Assembly: GCA_014323675.1 (NCBI GenBank)
Contig: JACONN010000005.1
Span: forward strand, 372,001-436,000
From: Hormoscilla sp. GM7CHS1pb
GTDB lineage: Bacteria > Cyanobacteriota > Cyanobacteriia > Cyanobacteriales > Desertifilaceae
DNA length: 64,000 nt
Direction of reading: 5' to 3'
Shown here: positions 56,045 through 64,000 of the stretch, in pieces
Layout: each line of letters begins with the position of its first letter
How positions within the stretch are numbered: position 1 is the first letter of the stretch
The notes under the pieces: model-generated
Databases searched by the model: none
Told to the model about the DNA's origin: nothing
What the model saw: the letters and a program-made list of their open reading frames with translations, nothing else
Program-made: the position numbers and the translations under genes

Positions 56045-56847
56045 GACAATATGATTGCTGATTAATATTGATAATTTTCAACAGCCGCAGCCAACTAGAG
56101 GATATTTTGAAAGTGTAAAGGAAATCAAGGGAGCCTAACATGGGGCGAATCGTGGCCATGAGGGTGTGGTCACAAGTAGTTGATAATCATTTGCTGCCGA
56201 CAACTGTAGGGGCGACTGGCATTCTTGCGCAAATGATGACATCACAAGATAGATGTCCTTCCCTCAGGCAACTCGCACCCCACTCGGTCTCCCCCGTACC
56301 AACTGTTTTTGACCACACCCTGGCAATGAGGAAAGCCAACCAACCGTAAGTTCTCTGGCGTTGCACAACCACGGGATGATAGGGGTTGTTAATTGTTGAT
56401 GGTTAATATACTGCGAAGGGTTCCTTTGCTCTTAGGGCCATTGTCCGGAGCGAGGGGGGGTACTCCGCGATTAACTTATGCTTTATGGGCCGCTGCGCAG
56501 TGGGCGAAGTGCATCGATGAGAGATGAATATAGCCAGCACAGGAAGGTTGCCACGCAGCGGGAGCCCCGGACATTGCTTTGTTCATGTAGCCGGACCCCT
56601 CACGGGTTCGGGCGGCGTAGGCGTAGCCGTGTGGGCGCAGCGCCATCCCGGTTCCGGGTATAAATCGTCAGAAGCAGTCATAGATAGATGTCTGAACAAT
56701 TTTCCATTGTCTTGCATTAGGGTTCCCGCCCGGGAACGGGCTGCGCTAATTTTCAACTATTGGACGGACAAACTTCAAAATCCTGGATGCGGCATAGCCT
56801 ATTTATTCCAGAAAGTCCTTGTCTGAAAAACCTCCCATTCCTTGCCT
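56045..56847. other. Intergenic, repeat-rich
   Basis: About 800 bp without genes. It holds a complete MITE-like element (56162-56320), GC-rich mixed repeats at 56450-56660, including a CTTTGTTCATGTAGCCGGAC unit (56578-56600) also found at 28.5 and 28.65 kb. 56840-56847 is the left target duplication of the IS1 element. Confidence 0.55.
56162..56320. repeat. MITE-like element with GGGTGTGGTCA ends, copy B
   Basis: The left end GGGTGTGGTCACAAGTAGTT and right end AACTGTTTTTGACCACACCC are inverted copies 159 bp apart. The interior differs from copy A at 28411. Confidence 0.75.
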
Positions 56848-56877
56848 GGTGGTGATAAATATGTAGTGATGCATTAT

Positions 56878-57369
56878 CTATCCCGATAAACATTTGTTGT
56901 AATAATGTACAAAATACCAAATAGCTCCGATGTGATTTTCTAGTTTCTTGGAGAATGATAATGTTTTACGAACCAAACGACTAATTCTTTGTCTTAATGT
57001 GTTGTTTAGCCTTTCAATATGATTAGTTTTTCCAGTTTCTTTACCTACTGGTTTATGACGTTTTTTGGGGATTACTGTGTTATAAGCTTCCCAAAAATCT
57101 GTGTAAAAAACTGCACATTGCCGATAAACAGGAGGTAAAGATTTCCACAATTTTTTTGCCGATTCCCGACTGCGAACGCCCACATAAACTCCAACTATTT
57201 CTCTAGTTTTTGTATCTAACGCTAACCAAATCCATTGCTTATTTTCTTTATTCTCCACAAAAGACCACATTTCATCACATTCAATAGTCATTTTCCCTTT
57301 TGGCTTGTCTAAAACCTTTATCTCACGCGGAGTTTCCGCAGATTTTTTATTAACATAATCTTGGAGCAA
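56878..57369 (-). CDS. IS1-family transposase, catalytic (InsB) part
   Basis: 163 codons: PKGKMTIECDEMWSFVENKE, WIWLALDTKTREIVGVYVG, CAVFYTDFWEAYNTVIPKKR, THHIERLN-type motif KTNHIERLNNTLRQRISRLV, RKTLSFSKK. This is the DDE catalytic region of IS1 transposases. The N-terminal InsA part upstream (57370-57690, CPHCQ, then QKHKCKDCGRQFVENPTNKT, LDGLLLERIS, stop, AGIARQVGVSKTLL) is broken by a TGA at about 57409 and by the inserted repeat. In IS1 the full transposase is made by frameshifting, but the TGA probably kills this copy. Confidence 0.85.
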   Translation of the reverse strand: MLQDYVNKKSAETPREIKVLDKPKGKMTIECDEMWSFVENKENKQWIWLALDTKTREIVGVYVGVRSRESAKKLWKSLPPVYRQCAVFYTDFWEAYNTVIPKKRHKPVGKETGKTNHIERLNNTLRQRISRLVRKTLSFSKKLENHIGAIWYFVHYYNKCLSG

Positions 57370-57690
57370 AGTTTTGGAAACTCCAACTTGACGTGCAATT
57401 CCAGCTCAAGAAATTCTCTCAAGTAAAAGGCCATCTATTTTCTTTTTTGTTTCTGATGATATCGTTTTATTGGTAGGGTTTTCAACAAATTGCCTGCCAC
57501 AGTCTTTACACTTATGTTTTTGCTTTTTGTTATGGAGGGGCGAAGCCTTCGGGCAAAATGACGGCAACGGAGACGAAATTTTTAGCCCCGAATGCTTCGC
57601 CCCTACCGTTTTTTACTGTTCGCTCACTTTGACAGTGGGGACAAGAAGGTCGCAAGCATAAATCTGATGATGTGTTCATAAATTTAGACA
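57370..57690 (-). pseudogene. IS1 InsA-like N-terminal region, disrupted
   Basis: Zinc-finger-like CPHCQS near the start, then an unrelated repeat-derived stretch, then CKDCGRQFVENPTNKTISSE, TKKKIDGLLLERIS followed by TGA and AGIARQVGVSKTLLQDYVNK. In frame with the catalytic part apart from the stop. It supplies DNA binding in IS1 elements. Confidence 0.75.
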
Positions 57691-57871
57691 TTGTTTTTAC
57701 CAATAACAATATAGCATTGTGACAACTAATTATACATGATTATCTCTGATATTTTTGATAAATTAAACTTATCAATGGTAATGAAAAATGTTATATTATC
57801 CCTTTGAAAAGCAAGGATTAATAGAGGGATAAAATGTTAGATCACTACATATTTATCACTACCCCTTGCCT

Positions 57872-58650
57872 CATAAGGGAGGTAATAGCAGACAGTTGAG
57901 TAAGGCGAGGATATCTTGGGAGCATCCAGATACACATTCAAGGCCAAAAAAAACGCTAGTCTATACCTTTGGGAGAGATATTTTTTGTAAAGATTCAGTG
58001 AAGTTTGGCTCAGGCGCTTCCCAGGGGGGGGGAATTTTATTAGAATGGGAATATGGGTGCAATTCGTTCCCGAACGAACCAGCATCCGTCCGGCTAGGAA
58101 ACGGGCAGTGTGCAGATAAAATATACACGACCATTTTTTTGACCAGATAAAATCCAGAAATTTCTGACCTCTGCCGGAAGAATCTACTAAAAGGAAGATA
58201 CTTGAGGCCCTTGTCCGAGATGATAATTACTTTAGAGCAGTGCGATTCGTTTTGACGATTAACCTGTAATGGTGAAAGTTGATGGCGAAGTCATAGTCAA
58301 GGCGGACTATCGCAGCTTCGAGGTGCCCTTGACAGCGACGACCGGTGGTAACAACTGCATTATTGCTCACGTTGATAATTCTCGTGCTTCTGGTCCCGTT
58401 TTAGCGAACGCGAACAAAGTGCTGCGTCATGCGCCCACAGTCGCAGAGTTTCTCTATCTTCCCTAGTTGCTTCGGGCGGGCTTCCCGCAATTATTGGTTT
58501 GTATCATTCTCAATACGACAATGCAGGGTTTTTATGGAAGTGTTGTGAGTTTTTGAGTGAGGGGAACAGGGCTGCGTGCTTGCGCATCGAACTGTGCGGC
58601 TGACAACGATTTTTTTCTGCTATGATTAAAGTCACATTGATTGAGACATT
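57872..58650. other. Intergenic with unassigned fragments
   Basis: A plus-strand frame at 58269-58466 (VKVDGEVIVKADYRSFEVPL, TATTGGNNCIIAHVDNSRAS) has protein-like composition but no family I can name; it may be a transposase fragment. A 14-base match to the group II intron 5' end (GTGCGATTCGTTTT) occurs at 58240. Nothing else is supported. Confidence 0.4.
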
Positions 58651-58839
58651 AGTCACGTTACTCTATGGCAAAGTTGTGCGCCTTTAACGCAGAGTAACGT
58701 TACTCTATGACAAAGTAACGTTACTCTATAGCAAAGCAACGTTGCTTTAACGCAGAGTAACGTTACTCTATAAGAAAGTAACGTTACTTTAACGCAAAGT
58801 AACGTTACTTTAACGCAGAGTAACGTTACTGTATATACT
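58651..58839 (+). repeat. Nine-unit, 21-bp-period array of the palindrome AGTAACGTTACT
   Basis: Unit starts at 58651, 58672, 58693, 58714, 58735, 58756, 58777, 58798 and 58819, exactly 21 bp apart. Each is based on AGTAACGTTACT followed by CTATG(A/G)CAA or TTTAACGCAA. The units at 58672 and 58735 carry compensatory changes (for example AGCAACGTTGCT) that keep the palindrome. 21 bp is two helical turns. The minus strand is also open as a heptapeptide repeat (VTLLCVK). Confidence 0.9.
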
Positions 58840-59021
58840 GGCACACTTTCACGCATATGCGTGAAGTATCTCAAGCAAGTTGAGGCCCAAGTGGTCAAAA
58901 CCCGTTGGTAGCCCGGAAGCCAAGCCCGTTCCCAGGCCAGTGTCTTCCGCAGCATGTGGAAGAGGGCGGCAGAGCCGTGGAGGGGCCCGGCTGCTCTTTT
59001 TTCAGCAGTTGTCGTTTTTTG

Positions 59022-59640
59022 TTAACTGTTCGGTTTGAGCTGATTGGAACATGCCAGACGAATATGACTACCATCAAGTTCTACCAAAATTTGCTCGACT
59101 CCAGGTCTAACATCAAGAGGTTTGTTATATTCTTCTCTTGAAATCTCCAGTCGTTGGGAAACATACTCCTCTGCCTGGGGAGCAATTTTTGCTACCGCCC
59201 TTCTGACTCGATAGCGCTCTATTCCATCCATAGTGTTCTTCAAATTGTTTAGCCGCTTGTTGATAAGATTGACTGATTCCCAAAGAAACAAAAGTTTTTT
59301 CTAACGCCGGAGAACGCCCGCTGTCAGTAATGCCTAATTGGTTTTTGACTGGACGATTCCCCTGTTAATAGTCGCGGTTCTACATATGGGGGGTTCTACT
59401 TCTATCGGACCAAACAGCACGAAATATTTGACCAATATGTGACGATGAACCTGATACCCTTTTTCTAAGTCATCTGTCGTCATTTGAGAACTTAAGTAGC
59501 TCAAAATCATCGACATTGGTTGCAAGCCAATTAAGCGTAATAGTTTGAAAATTTTCCCTGAAGGATCTGTACCTTATTCGCTAAAGAAGATTCTCGGGAG
59601 CGAATGGGCTCTTGCCACTGCTTGAGTGGTAGGTGACTTA
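59022..59640 (-). pseudogene. ISKra4-like transposase relic
   Basis: Readable pieces on the minus strand: VLFGPIEVEPPICRT region (FFGTIEVESP-like), then SLGISQSYQQAAKQFEEHYG-type pieces, and in the open part ERYRVRRAVAKIAPQAEEYV, GVEQILVELDGSHIRLACSN with the DDE-like DGS. Several frameshifts. The family assignment is by recalled motif order and is tentative. Confidence 0.5.
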
Positions 59641-60407
59641 ATTAAATGCCTAGTACCGTACCTTTTGGGGTTACTTTCTCCCTTGATTTTCCGCTATATC
59701 CGTCCTATGTCTGCATATCCTAGGCATTACCCTGGGCTTTGGCTTTTTAGGACATCCCTCCCCAATCCGCTTTCGCTTAACATCTAACTTGTCCGTATCC
59801 CTCACGGGAGCGCCAGCCATACGCCTGCGGCTGGCGCCAGCCATGGGGACTGCTGGACTGAGGTTACAACGTTCCATGAAATCAATTTTTTTGTACCTTT
59901 AGACCTCTGCTATACCCCGGGGGATTATGCAATACGGAGTAACAATATGCAAATGTTACTCGCTCCCACCCTCTCCTTATTTCGGAGCCAGCGTCAGCCT
60001 TATTTCGCTGGTTTAAGTTAACGAGGCTTGCACAGATTCACTTGCGTTAATCATGGGTACATTTCCTAGCGGCATCTCCAGCTTAGGCTGCCAGATTGTC
60101 CTACATTTAAGTCCTTGCTCTCCACCACCAGTGATGTCACTCTGTAGCAGTTAGGACCGGTGCAACCTCTTGTCGTATTCGGAGGGTAGGGTTTGGACCT
60201 ACAATGATTTCACAGTTCCCTGGCGTCGGAAACCAGTTTGGGCTGTTACATGGTGGCTGATGAGCCACTCTTGCTTACACCCGAACGCCTGCGGCTGGCG
60301 CAGCCATACGTTTCGCACTACATATTACTTAGCATATTACAGTGGTGGGTCATAGAGGGTACAGGTAGTGATTTGACTAAGGTCCAGGATTTCAGGTGCT
60401 AAAATCA
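59641..60407. other. Intergenic / unassigned mobile-element debris downstream of mntC
   Basis: Contains a minus-strand frame (59671-59877, ending KPKPRVMPRICRHRTDIAEN, QGRK) of a type seen beside retroelement or IS debris, and a GCCTGCGGCTGGCGCAGCC-type palindrome at about 59822-59845, repeated at about 60287-60308. No intact gene. I cannot assign the element. Confidence 0.4.
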
Positions 60408-61400
60408 CTACTTGTACCCTCGCCCTACCCCACCCCCCCTATCATCTTTCTGGGCTAGCTCAAAAGGCTGGTACTTCCCGCCTAGGGCTTCCACGATCGC
60501 CCGCGTATTCGCCACCATCATGTTAACATAGGAATCCCCCTCACTGCCTGGTGCCCCGATCGAATCAGAATAAAGTTCTTGTGGTGACAATTTTACCCCA
60601 GCTTCTGCTGCCACAGTCTTAATCAACTGAGGATTAATCGTTGTTTCGGCAAAAATAGCGGGAACACCCGTATCTTTGACCGCCTGCACCAACTGCTGTA
60701 GGGTTTTAGCACTGGGTTGTTCTTCCGTACTGATCCCAATTAGGGTACCAGAAACTTCTAACCCATAAGCATTAGCATAATATTGAAAAGCATCATGGGT
60801 AGTAATCAATTTGCGCTTACTTACTGGAATGGTTTGAATTTGCTGAGTAATCCAAGTATCCAACTTTTCTAATTCCCCTGTTAGCTGTGCCGCATTTTGG
60901 GTAAATTCCTCTCGGTCCTCTGGGGAAAGTTCAATTAATGTATCCCGCATGGCATTTACTATCAGCATGACATTTTTCACATTTCCCCAAACATGAGGAT
61001 CGGGTACAGTTTCCCCATACTGTTCCAGCTGTAATGGCTGCACTACTTCCCCAACTGCTACCTTACGCGCCCTCCCCCCCACTGCGTTTATCATCTTAAT
61101 TAACCCAGGCTCTAAATTGTAGCCGTTATATAAAATTAAATCAGCTTCCTCTAAGGCTTTACTATCTTGCGGTACGGGTTCGTAAATATGGGGGTCCGCG
61201 CCCGGTTCCAGAATACCCGTCAATTGAATTTCTTCTCCTGCCAGTTGGGCTGCCAAATCATCAAGGATGGTGCTAGTTGCCACAACTAATGGTCGATCGC
61301 CCCCAGATAAAGTCTGATTCCCACTCGGTTGGGTGCATGCGAATAAGGCAAAAGGTATCAAGAATCCCAGGCAGATCCGAGACACATAAGCCTTTTTCAT
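60408..61400 (-). CDS. mntC: Manganese/zinc ABC transporter, substrate-binding lipoprotein (MntC-like)
   Basis: About 330 residues from ATG 61400, preceded by a GAGGG site; the frame upstream to 61475 is repeat-derived. A lipoprotein signal peptide is evident (ICLGFLIPFALFACTQPSGN; LFAC lipobox). Cluster 9 binding-protein motifs follow: VVATSTILDDLAAQLAGEEI, GADPHIYEPVP (His ligand), DPHVWGNVKNV (His ligand), TTHDAFQYYANAYGL, FAETTINPQLIKTVAAEAGV (Glu ligand) and YSDSIGAPGSEGDSYVNMM (Asp ligand). His-His-Glu-Asp sites bind Mn2+. The gene is divergent from mntAB across about 150 bp, whereas Synechocystis has mntCAB in one direction. Confidence 0.9.
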   Translation of the reverse strand: MKKAYVSRICLGFLIPFALFACTQPSGNQTLSGGDRPLVVATSTILDDLAAQLAGEEIQLTGILEPGADPHIYEPVPQDSKALEEADLILYNGYNLEPGLIKMINAVGGRARKVAVGEVVQPLQLEQYGETVPDPHVWGNVKNVMLIVNAMRDTLIELSPEDREEFTQNAAQLTGELEKLDTWITQQIQTIPVSKRKLITTHDAFQYYANAYGLEVSGTLIGISTEEQPSAKTLQQLVQAVKDTGVPAIFAETTINPQLIKTVAAEAGVKLSPQELYSDSIGAPGSEGDSYVNMMVANTRAIVEALGGKYQPFELAQKDDRGGGVGRGYK

Positions 61401-61552
61401 CCCTCGTTCTCTGGTTCCCGCCTGGGAACGGGTGCGGGTTATACCCCGCTGAGTAACCGGTGATATCATATACATTCATATTGATTTCATTTTGATATCA
61501 TCATCTTTTCATTTTTTTGGTAAGATAGTCAAGGTGAGTAGAGAAATAAATC

Positions 61553-62365
61553 ATGAAGACCCGGAAATTATTTACCGATTTTTCCGGCACGGTGCGATCG
61601 CCATCGGGGAGTTGGGCAGGATCTCGGGCGGCGCCAGGGATTACCATTAGCGATCTGGGGGTGAATTATCGCCAGTTGCAGGCACTACAGGATATCAACT
61701 GTGTAGTACGATCGAGACGGCTAACGGGAATCATCGGTCCTAATGGGGCGGGGAAAAGTACCCTACTCAAGGGGATGCTGGGGTTAGTTCCTAAGGCCAC
61801 CGGTACGGTGCTGTATGATGACAAACCGCTGATCGCCCAACTGGAAAAAGTGGCCTACGTGCCCCAGCGATCGCAAATCGACTGGACTTACCCTGCTACA
61901 GTCTGGGATGTGGTGATGATGGGTAGAGTGAAGAAAACTGGTTGGTTGCGTCCCTTTTCTGCCACGAGTCGGCATATTGCTGCTGATGCCTTAGAACGCC
62001 TAGGCATGAGTGCCTATCGCCACCGCCCGATCGGGCAACTATCGGGAGGACAGCAGCAGCGGGTATTTATTGCCCGGGCGATCGCGCAAGAAGCAGAAAT
62101 TTTCTTTTTTGACGAACCCTTTGTGGGCGTGGATCAAAAAACCGAAGCAGTAATTTTCGATATTTTTCATGAACTTGCCGCTGCTGGTAAAATAGTCCTA
62201 GTCGTCAACCACGACTTGGGACAATCGATCGCTCACTTCGATGATTTGATTTTGCTCAATAAAGAATTAATTGCCTCGGGTTCCCGCCAGCAGGTACTCA
62301 CAGAAGAATACCTGTACGGTGCCTATGAAGGTAAAGTGTTTTTCTTTGCACGAGGGGCAGCTTAA
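61553..62365 (+). CDS. mntA: Manganese ABC transporter ATPase (MntA-like)
   Basis: The product has 270 residues. Walker A IGPNGAGKSTLLKG, Q-loop AYVPQRSQIDWTYPATVWDV, signature IGQLSGGQQQRVFIARAI, Walker B EIFFFDEPFVGVD and H-loop VNHDLGQSI are intact. The Q-loop WTYPATVWDVVMMG is characteristic of metal (Mn/Zn) transporter ATPases. The N-terminal ~30 residues before ITISDLGVNY include FTDFSGTVRSPSG, encoded by a GATTTTTCCGGCACGGT repeat, so part of the leader derives from an interspersed repeat. It is coupled to mntB by a one-base TAATG overlap. Confidence 0.92.
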   Translation: MKTRKLFTDFSGTVRSPSGSWAGSRAAPGITISDLGVNYRQLQALQDINCVVRSRRLTGIIGPNGAGKSTLLKGMLGLVPKATGTVLYDDKPLIAQLEKVAYVPQRSQIDWTYPATVWDVVMMGRVKKTGWLRPFSATSRHIAADALERLGMSAYRHRPIGQLSGGQQQRVFIARAIAQEAEIFFFDEPFVGVDQKTEAVIFDIFHELAAAGKIVLVVNHDLGQSIAHFDDLILLNKELIASGSRQQVLTEEYLYGAYEGKVFFFARGAA

Positions 62366-63219
62366 TGTTAGAAAGTTTAATCGAACCTTTGCAATATAGT
62401 TTCATGCAGCGATCGCTTACGATCGCTATTTTAGTCGGCATCATCTGTTCTGTAGTCGGCAGTTATCTGATGGTGCAGCGACTGGCCCTGTTGGGTGACG
62501 CTATCAGTCACTCCGTACTGCCCGGACTAGCGATCGCCTTTCTGTTAGAAGCCAATATTTTTGTCGGTGCCTTCATTTCCGGGGTCTTCAGTACCACGGT
62601 TATTGCCTGGATCTCCAAGCGATCGCTCATTAAAGAGGATGCGGCAATGGGCATTGTCTTCTCCGCCTTTTTTGCCCTCGGCATTACTCTCATTACCATC
62701 ATCCAGAAAGACAACAAGATCGACCTCAACCATTTTCTGTTCGGCAACATTCTCGGCGTCACCACTGCCGACTTGCGGGATACCGCCATCATTGGGGCTT
62801 TTGTCTTATTAGTAGTGCTGCTGCTATACAAAGAATTGCTATTTTACACCTTTGACCCTCTGGGGGCCCAAGCAGCTGGGTTACCCGTACACCTGCTCAA
62901 CTTCGGGTTAATGGTACTCATCGCCCTCACCATTGTTGCCAGTCTCAAAGCTGTAGGCGTCGTGTTAGTGCTAGCATTGCTGATTACCCCAGGCGCAACA
63001 GCTTATTTGTTGGTCAAGCGACTGCACCAAATGATGATTTTAGGGGCAGTCATTGGTGTTGTTGCCAGTGTCAGCGGCATGTACCTCAGCTACTTTTTCA
63101 ACTTGCCTTCCGGTCCAGCTATAGTTTTAGTAGTATCGGGTTTTTTTGTGCTAGCATTGCTGTTCAGTCCCACTCAAGGCATTTTCACCCATTCCCAGTC
63201 CGGAAAGGGGTCTGTGTAA
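62365..63219 (+). CDS. mntB: Manganese ABC transporter permease (MntB-like)
   Basis: The product has 284 residues, an ABC-3 family integral membrane protein with about eight hydrophobic helices: LTIAILVGIICSVVGSYLMV, HSVLPGLAIAFLLEANIFVG, AMGIVFSAFFALGITLITII, LKAVGVVLVLALLITPGATA, GPAIVLVVSGFFVLALLFSP. GDAISHSVLPG is the conserved loop of metal-transport permeases. It forms the membrane channel with MntA and MntC. Starts by translational coupling to mntA. The gene is intact. Confidence 0.92.
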   Translation: MLESLIEPLQYSFMQRSLTIAILVGIICSVVGSYLMVQRLALLGDAISHSVLPGLAIAFLLEANIFVGAFISGVFSTTVIAWISKRSLIKEDAAMGIVFSAFFALGITLITIIQKDNKIDLNHFLFGNILGVTTADLRDTAIIGAFVLLVVLLLYKELLFYTFDPLGAQAAGLPVHLLNFGLMVLIALTIVASLKAVGVVLVLALLITPGATAYLLVKRLHQMMILGAVIGVVASVSGMYLSYFFNLPSGPAIVLVVSGFFVLALLFSPTQGIFTHSQSGKGSV

Positions 63220-63325
63220 GCATTATCGTGGGCGAGGCAGCCAGGCAAGTACAACTGACTATTGAAAACAGACAAAAAATCAGGTCCGTTCCTGAGAGGC
63301 CAGATGTAAAGGGGTGTAGTTGATA

Positions 63326-64000
63326 GTGCGATTCGTTTACCGTAAAGCACCGGTGATCAACTGGTGAGGGACCGGTAACAGGGTATCATTAGCCCTGATA
63401 ACTTTCAGGTGATGGTGGTGAAAGTCCATCTCCCCAGGTGCGGGGGTAAAAGCATCATCCCTACGGTAGCGATGGCATCAATCCGTAAAGCGGGATGAAA
63501 AGGCGCCCTGGCTAGTAGCCTAAACTGGTCAACGTCGAGCAAGTGGCCACGGTGAGCATTATGCAAAGATTTGCAGCGTCGTCAACACCAACCAGTGGAA
63601 TAAGGCTTACACACTGGGCTCAAAAGAGCGAGGATATAGGTCGAACGCGGGTTTTCAACCGACTAACAAGCACCGACAAAAAACCCGGCGTAATAGAGTC
63701 CACCTAAAGTCACGAACAATCATCTGAAGGAACGAAGTAAACCGGTTATGTACTCTTAGTCGTGGCTTATCGGCTAAGTAGCCACCAAAGGCGCAAAATC
63801 TGCAAATCATCAGCAGGTCATAACTGGGAGAGATTGAGTGGAGAAGCTAACGACTATCTGTAATGGATAGGATAGAGCTGACGCCCTCATGGTCAAGAGA
63901 AAAGTAGAACCTAGTAGTAGTGCATATGTCACGGAACATTTCCGATAGGAAAGTGTATGACTGGAAGACCGTCCCCTGGCGAAAGCTAGAGCGGGCAGTC
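63326..64000 (+). mobile_element. Group II intron, 5' part (continues beyond the window)
   Basis: Starts GTGCGATTCGTTTACCGTAA and follows the same ribozyme sequence as the intron at 51765 (CATTAGCCCTGATAACTTTC, AGCATCATCCCTACGGTAG, CGATGGCATCAATCCGTAAA), but lacks the 69-bp hairpin insertion. The ORF begins at 63926. The 3' end is off the window. Confidence 0.88.
63926..64000 (+). CDS. Group II intron-encoded protein, N-terminus only
   Basis: 25 codons reach the window edge: MSRNISDRKVYDWKTVPWRK, LERAV. The parallel start in the intron at 52496 is MSRCTSARKVYDWNAVPWRK. Incomplete by window position only. Confidence 0.85.
   Translation, partial: MSRNISDRKVYDWKTVPWRKLERAV

Larger units (their letters stand above)
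56848..57863 (-). mobile_element. IS1-family insertion sequence with intact ends and 8-bp target duplication
   Basis: Ends GGTGGTGATAAATATGTAGT (left) and ACTACATATTTATCACTACC (right) are inverted copies. Both sides are flanked by CCTTGCCT (56840-56847 and 57864-57871). The transposase is on the minus strand. The element is about 1,016 bp, longer than a typical IS1 (about 770), because a GGGGCGAAG...CTTCGCCCC hairpin repeat is inserted in the InsA region (57535-57605). Confidence 0.87.

Noticed and set aside
58240-58255. Another group II intron 5' end
   Set aside because: Only about 14 bases match and the following sequence is unlike the intron; possibly a minimal remnant or coincidence.
58651-58839. 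CRISPR array
   Set aside because: The period is 21 bp with no unique spacers and no cas genes.
58653-58955. A 100-codon minus-strand frame with VTLLCVK heptads as a real repeat protein
   Set aside because: A 21-bp period automatically gives a stop-free repeat frame; no start context or flanking protein sequence supports it. Kept as a DNA repeat.

Overview
The window reads as a phycoerythrin-containing, probably filamentous (Oscillatoriales-like) cyanobacterium. Evidence: phycobilisome structural, linker, lyase and bilin-synthesis genes; a beta-carboxysome ccm operon; a manganese ABC transporter; very frequent GCGATCGC/CGATCG (HIP1-type) octamers; and many small hairpin repeats and broken mobile elements. 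Species cannot be fixed from the sequence alone.

Layout. 0-5.7 kb: 5' part of cpeB, an IS607 relic, a small nblA missed by length-limited ORF calling, a CpcS/CpeS bilin lyase with a HEYAH metalloprotease-like partner, rod-core linker cpcG, an RluA-type pseudouridine synthase and a DUF29 gene. 6.1-9.1 kb: an array of toxin-antitoxin cassettes (orphan antitoxin, vapBC, hicBA, a second broken vapB) separated by five direct copies of an ~80-bp repeat; a sixth copy lies at 27.1 kb beside another antitoxin-like relic. 9.1-9.8 kb: transposase debris. 10.3-25.6 kb: an apparently uncharacterised specialised-metabolism locus. Its left arm (mostly +) has a FAD monooxygenase, a GT1-like glycosyltransferase, a leucine-dehydrogenase-like enzyme (frameshifted), an ABC exporter, a glycosyltransferase/sulfotransferase fusion, a second sulfotransferase and a GT8-like glycosyltransferase. 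Its right arm (-) is a tight five-gene operon: methyltransferase, DRE-TIM metallolyase, flavin monooxygenase, a prenyltransferase of the cyanobactin PatF/TruF/LynF family, and an aminotransferase. No cyanobactin precursor or protease is present.

25.6-33.9 kb: repeats, a hypothetical gene, and a ~5.5-kb element carrying a large surface protein (cadherin-like, beta-propeller, cohesin-like and dockerin-like parts). It is bounded by terminal inverted repeats and a 9-bp duplication, and splits a group II intron relic in two. 33.9-40.4 kb: phycocyanin locus cpcB-cpcA-cpcE-(isopropylmalate-synthase-like)-cpcF, a membrane-anchored linker cpcL, and pebA-pebB. 40.8-41.4 kb: hsdR relic. 41.7-56.0 kb: inorganic-carbon island: ccmK2-K1-L-M-N-O on -, divergent ndhF4-like on +, then bicA, broken up by TnpB and group II intron material and an SLH-domain surface protein. 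56.8-60.4 kb: a complete IS1-type element with 8-bp target duplication, a 21-bp-period palindrome array, and transposase relics. 60.4-63.2 kb: mntC divergent from mntAB. The right edge enters another group II intron.

Three conserved genes (leucine dehydrogenase, ccmM, bicA) are each broken by loss of one base in a G/C run, which points to either sequencing error or a shared slippage process. The two phycobilisome neighbourhoods and the carbon-concentrating island are core physiology. The 6-33 kb stretch between them is accessory DNA.
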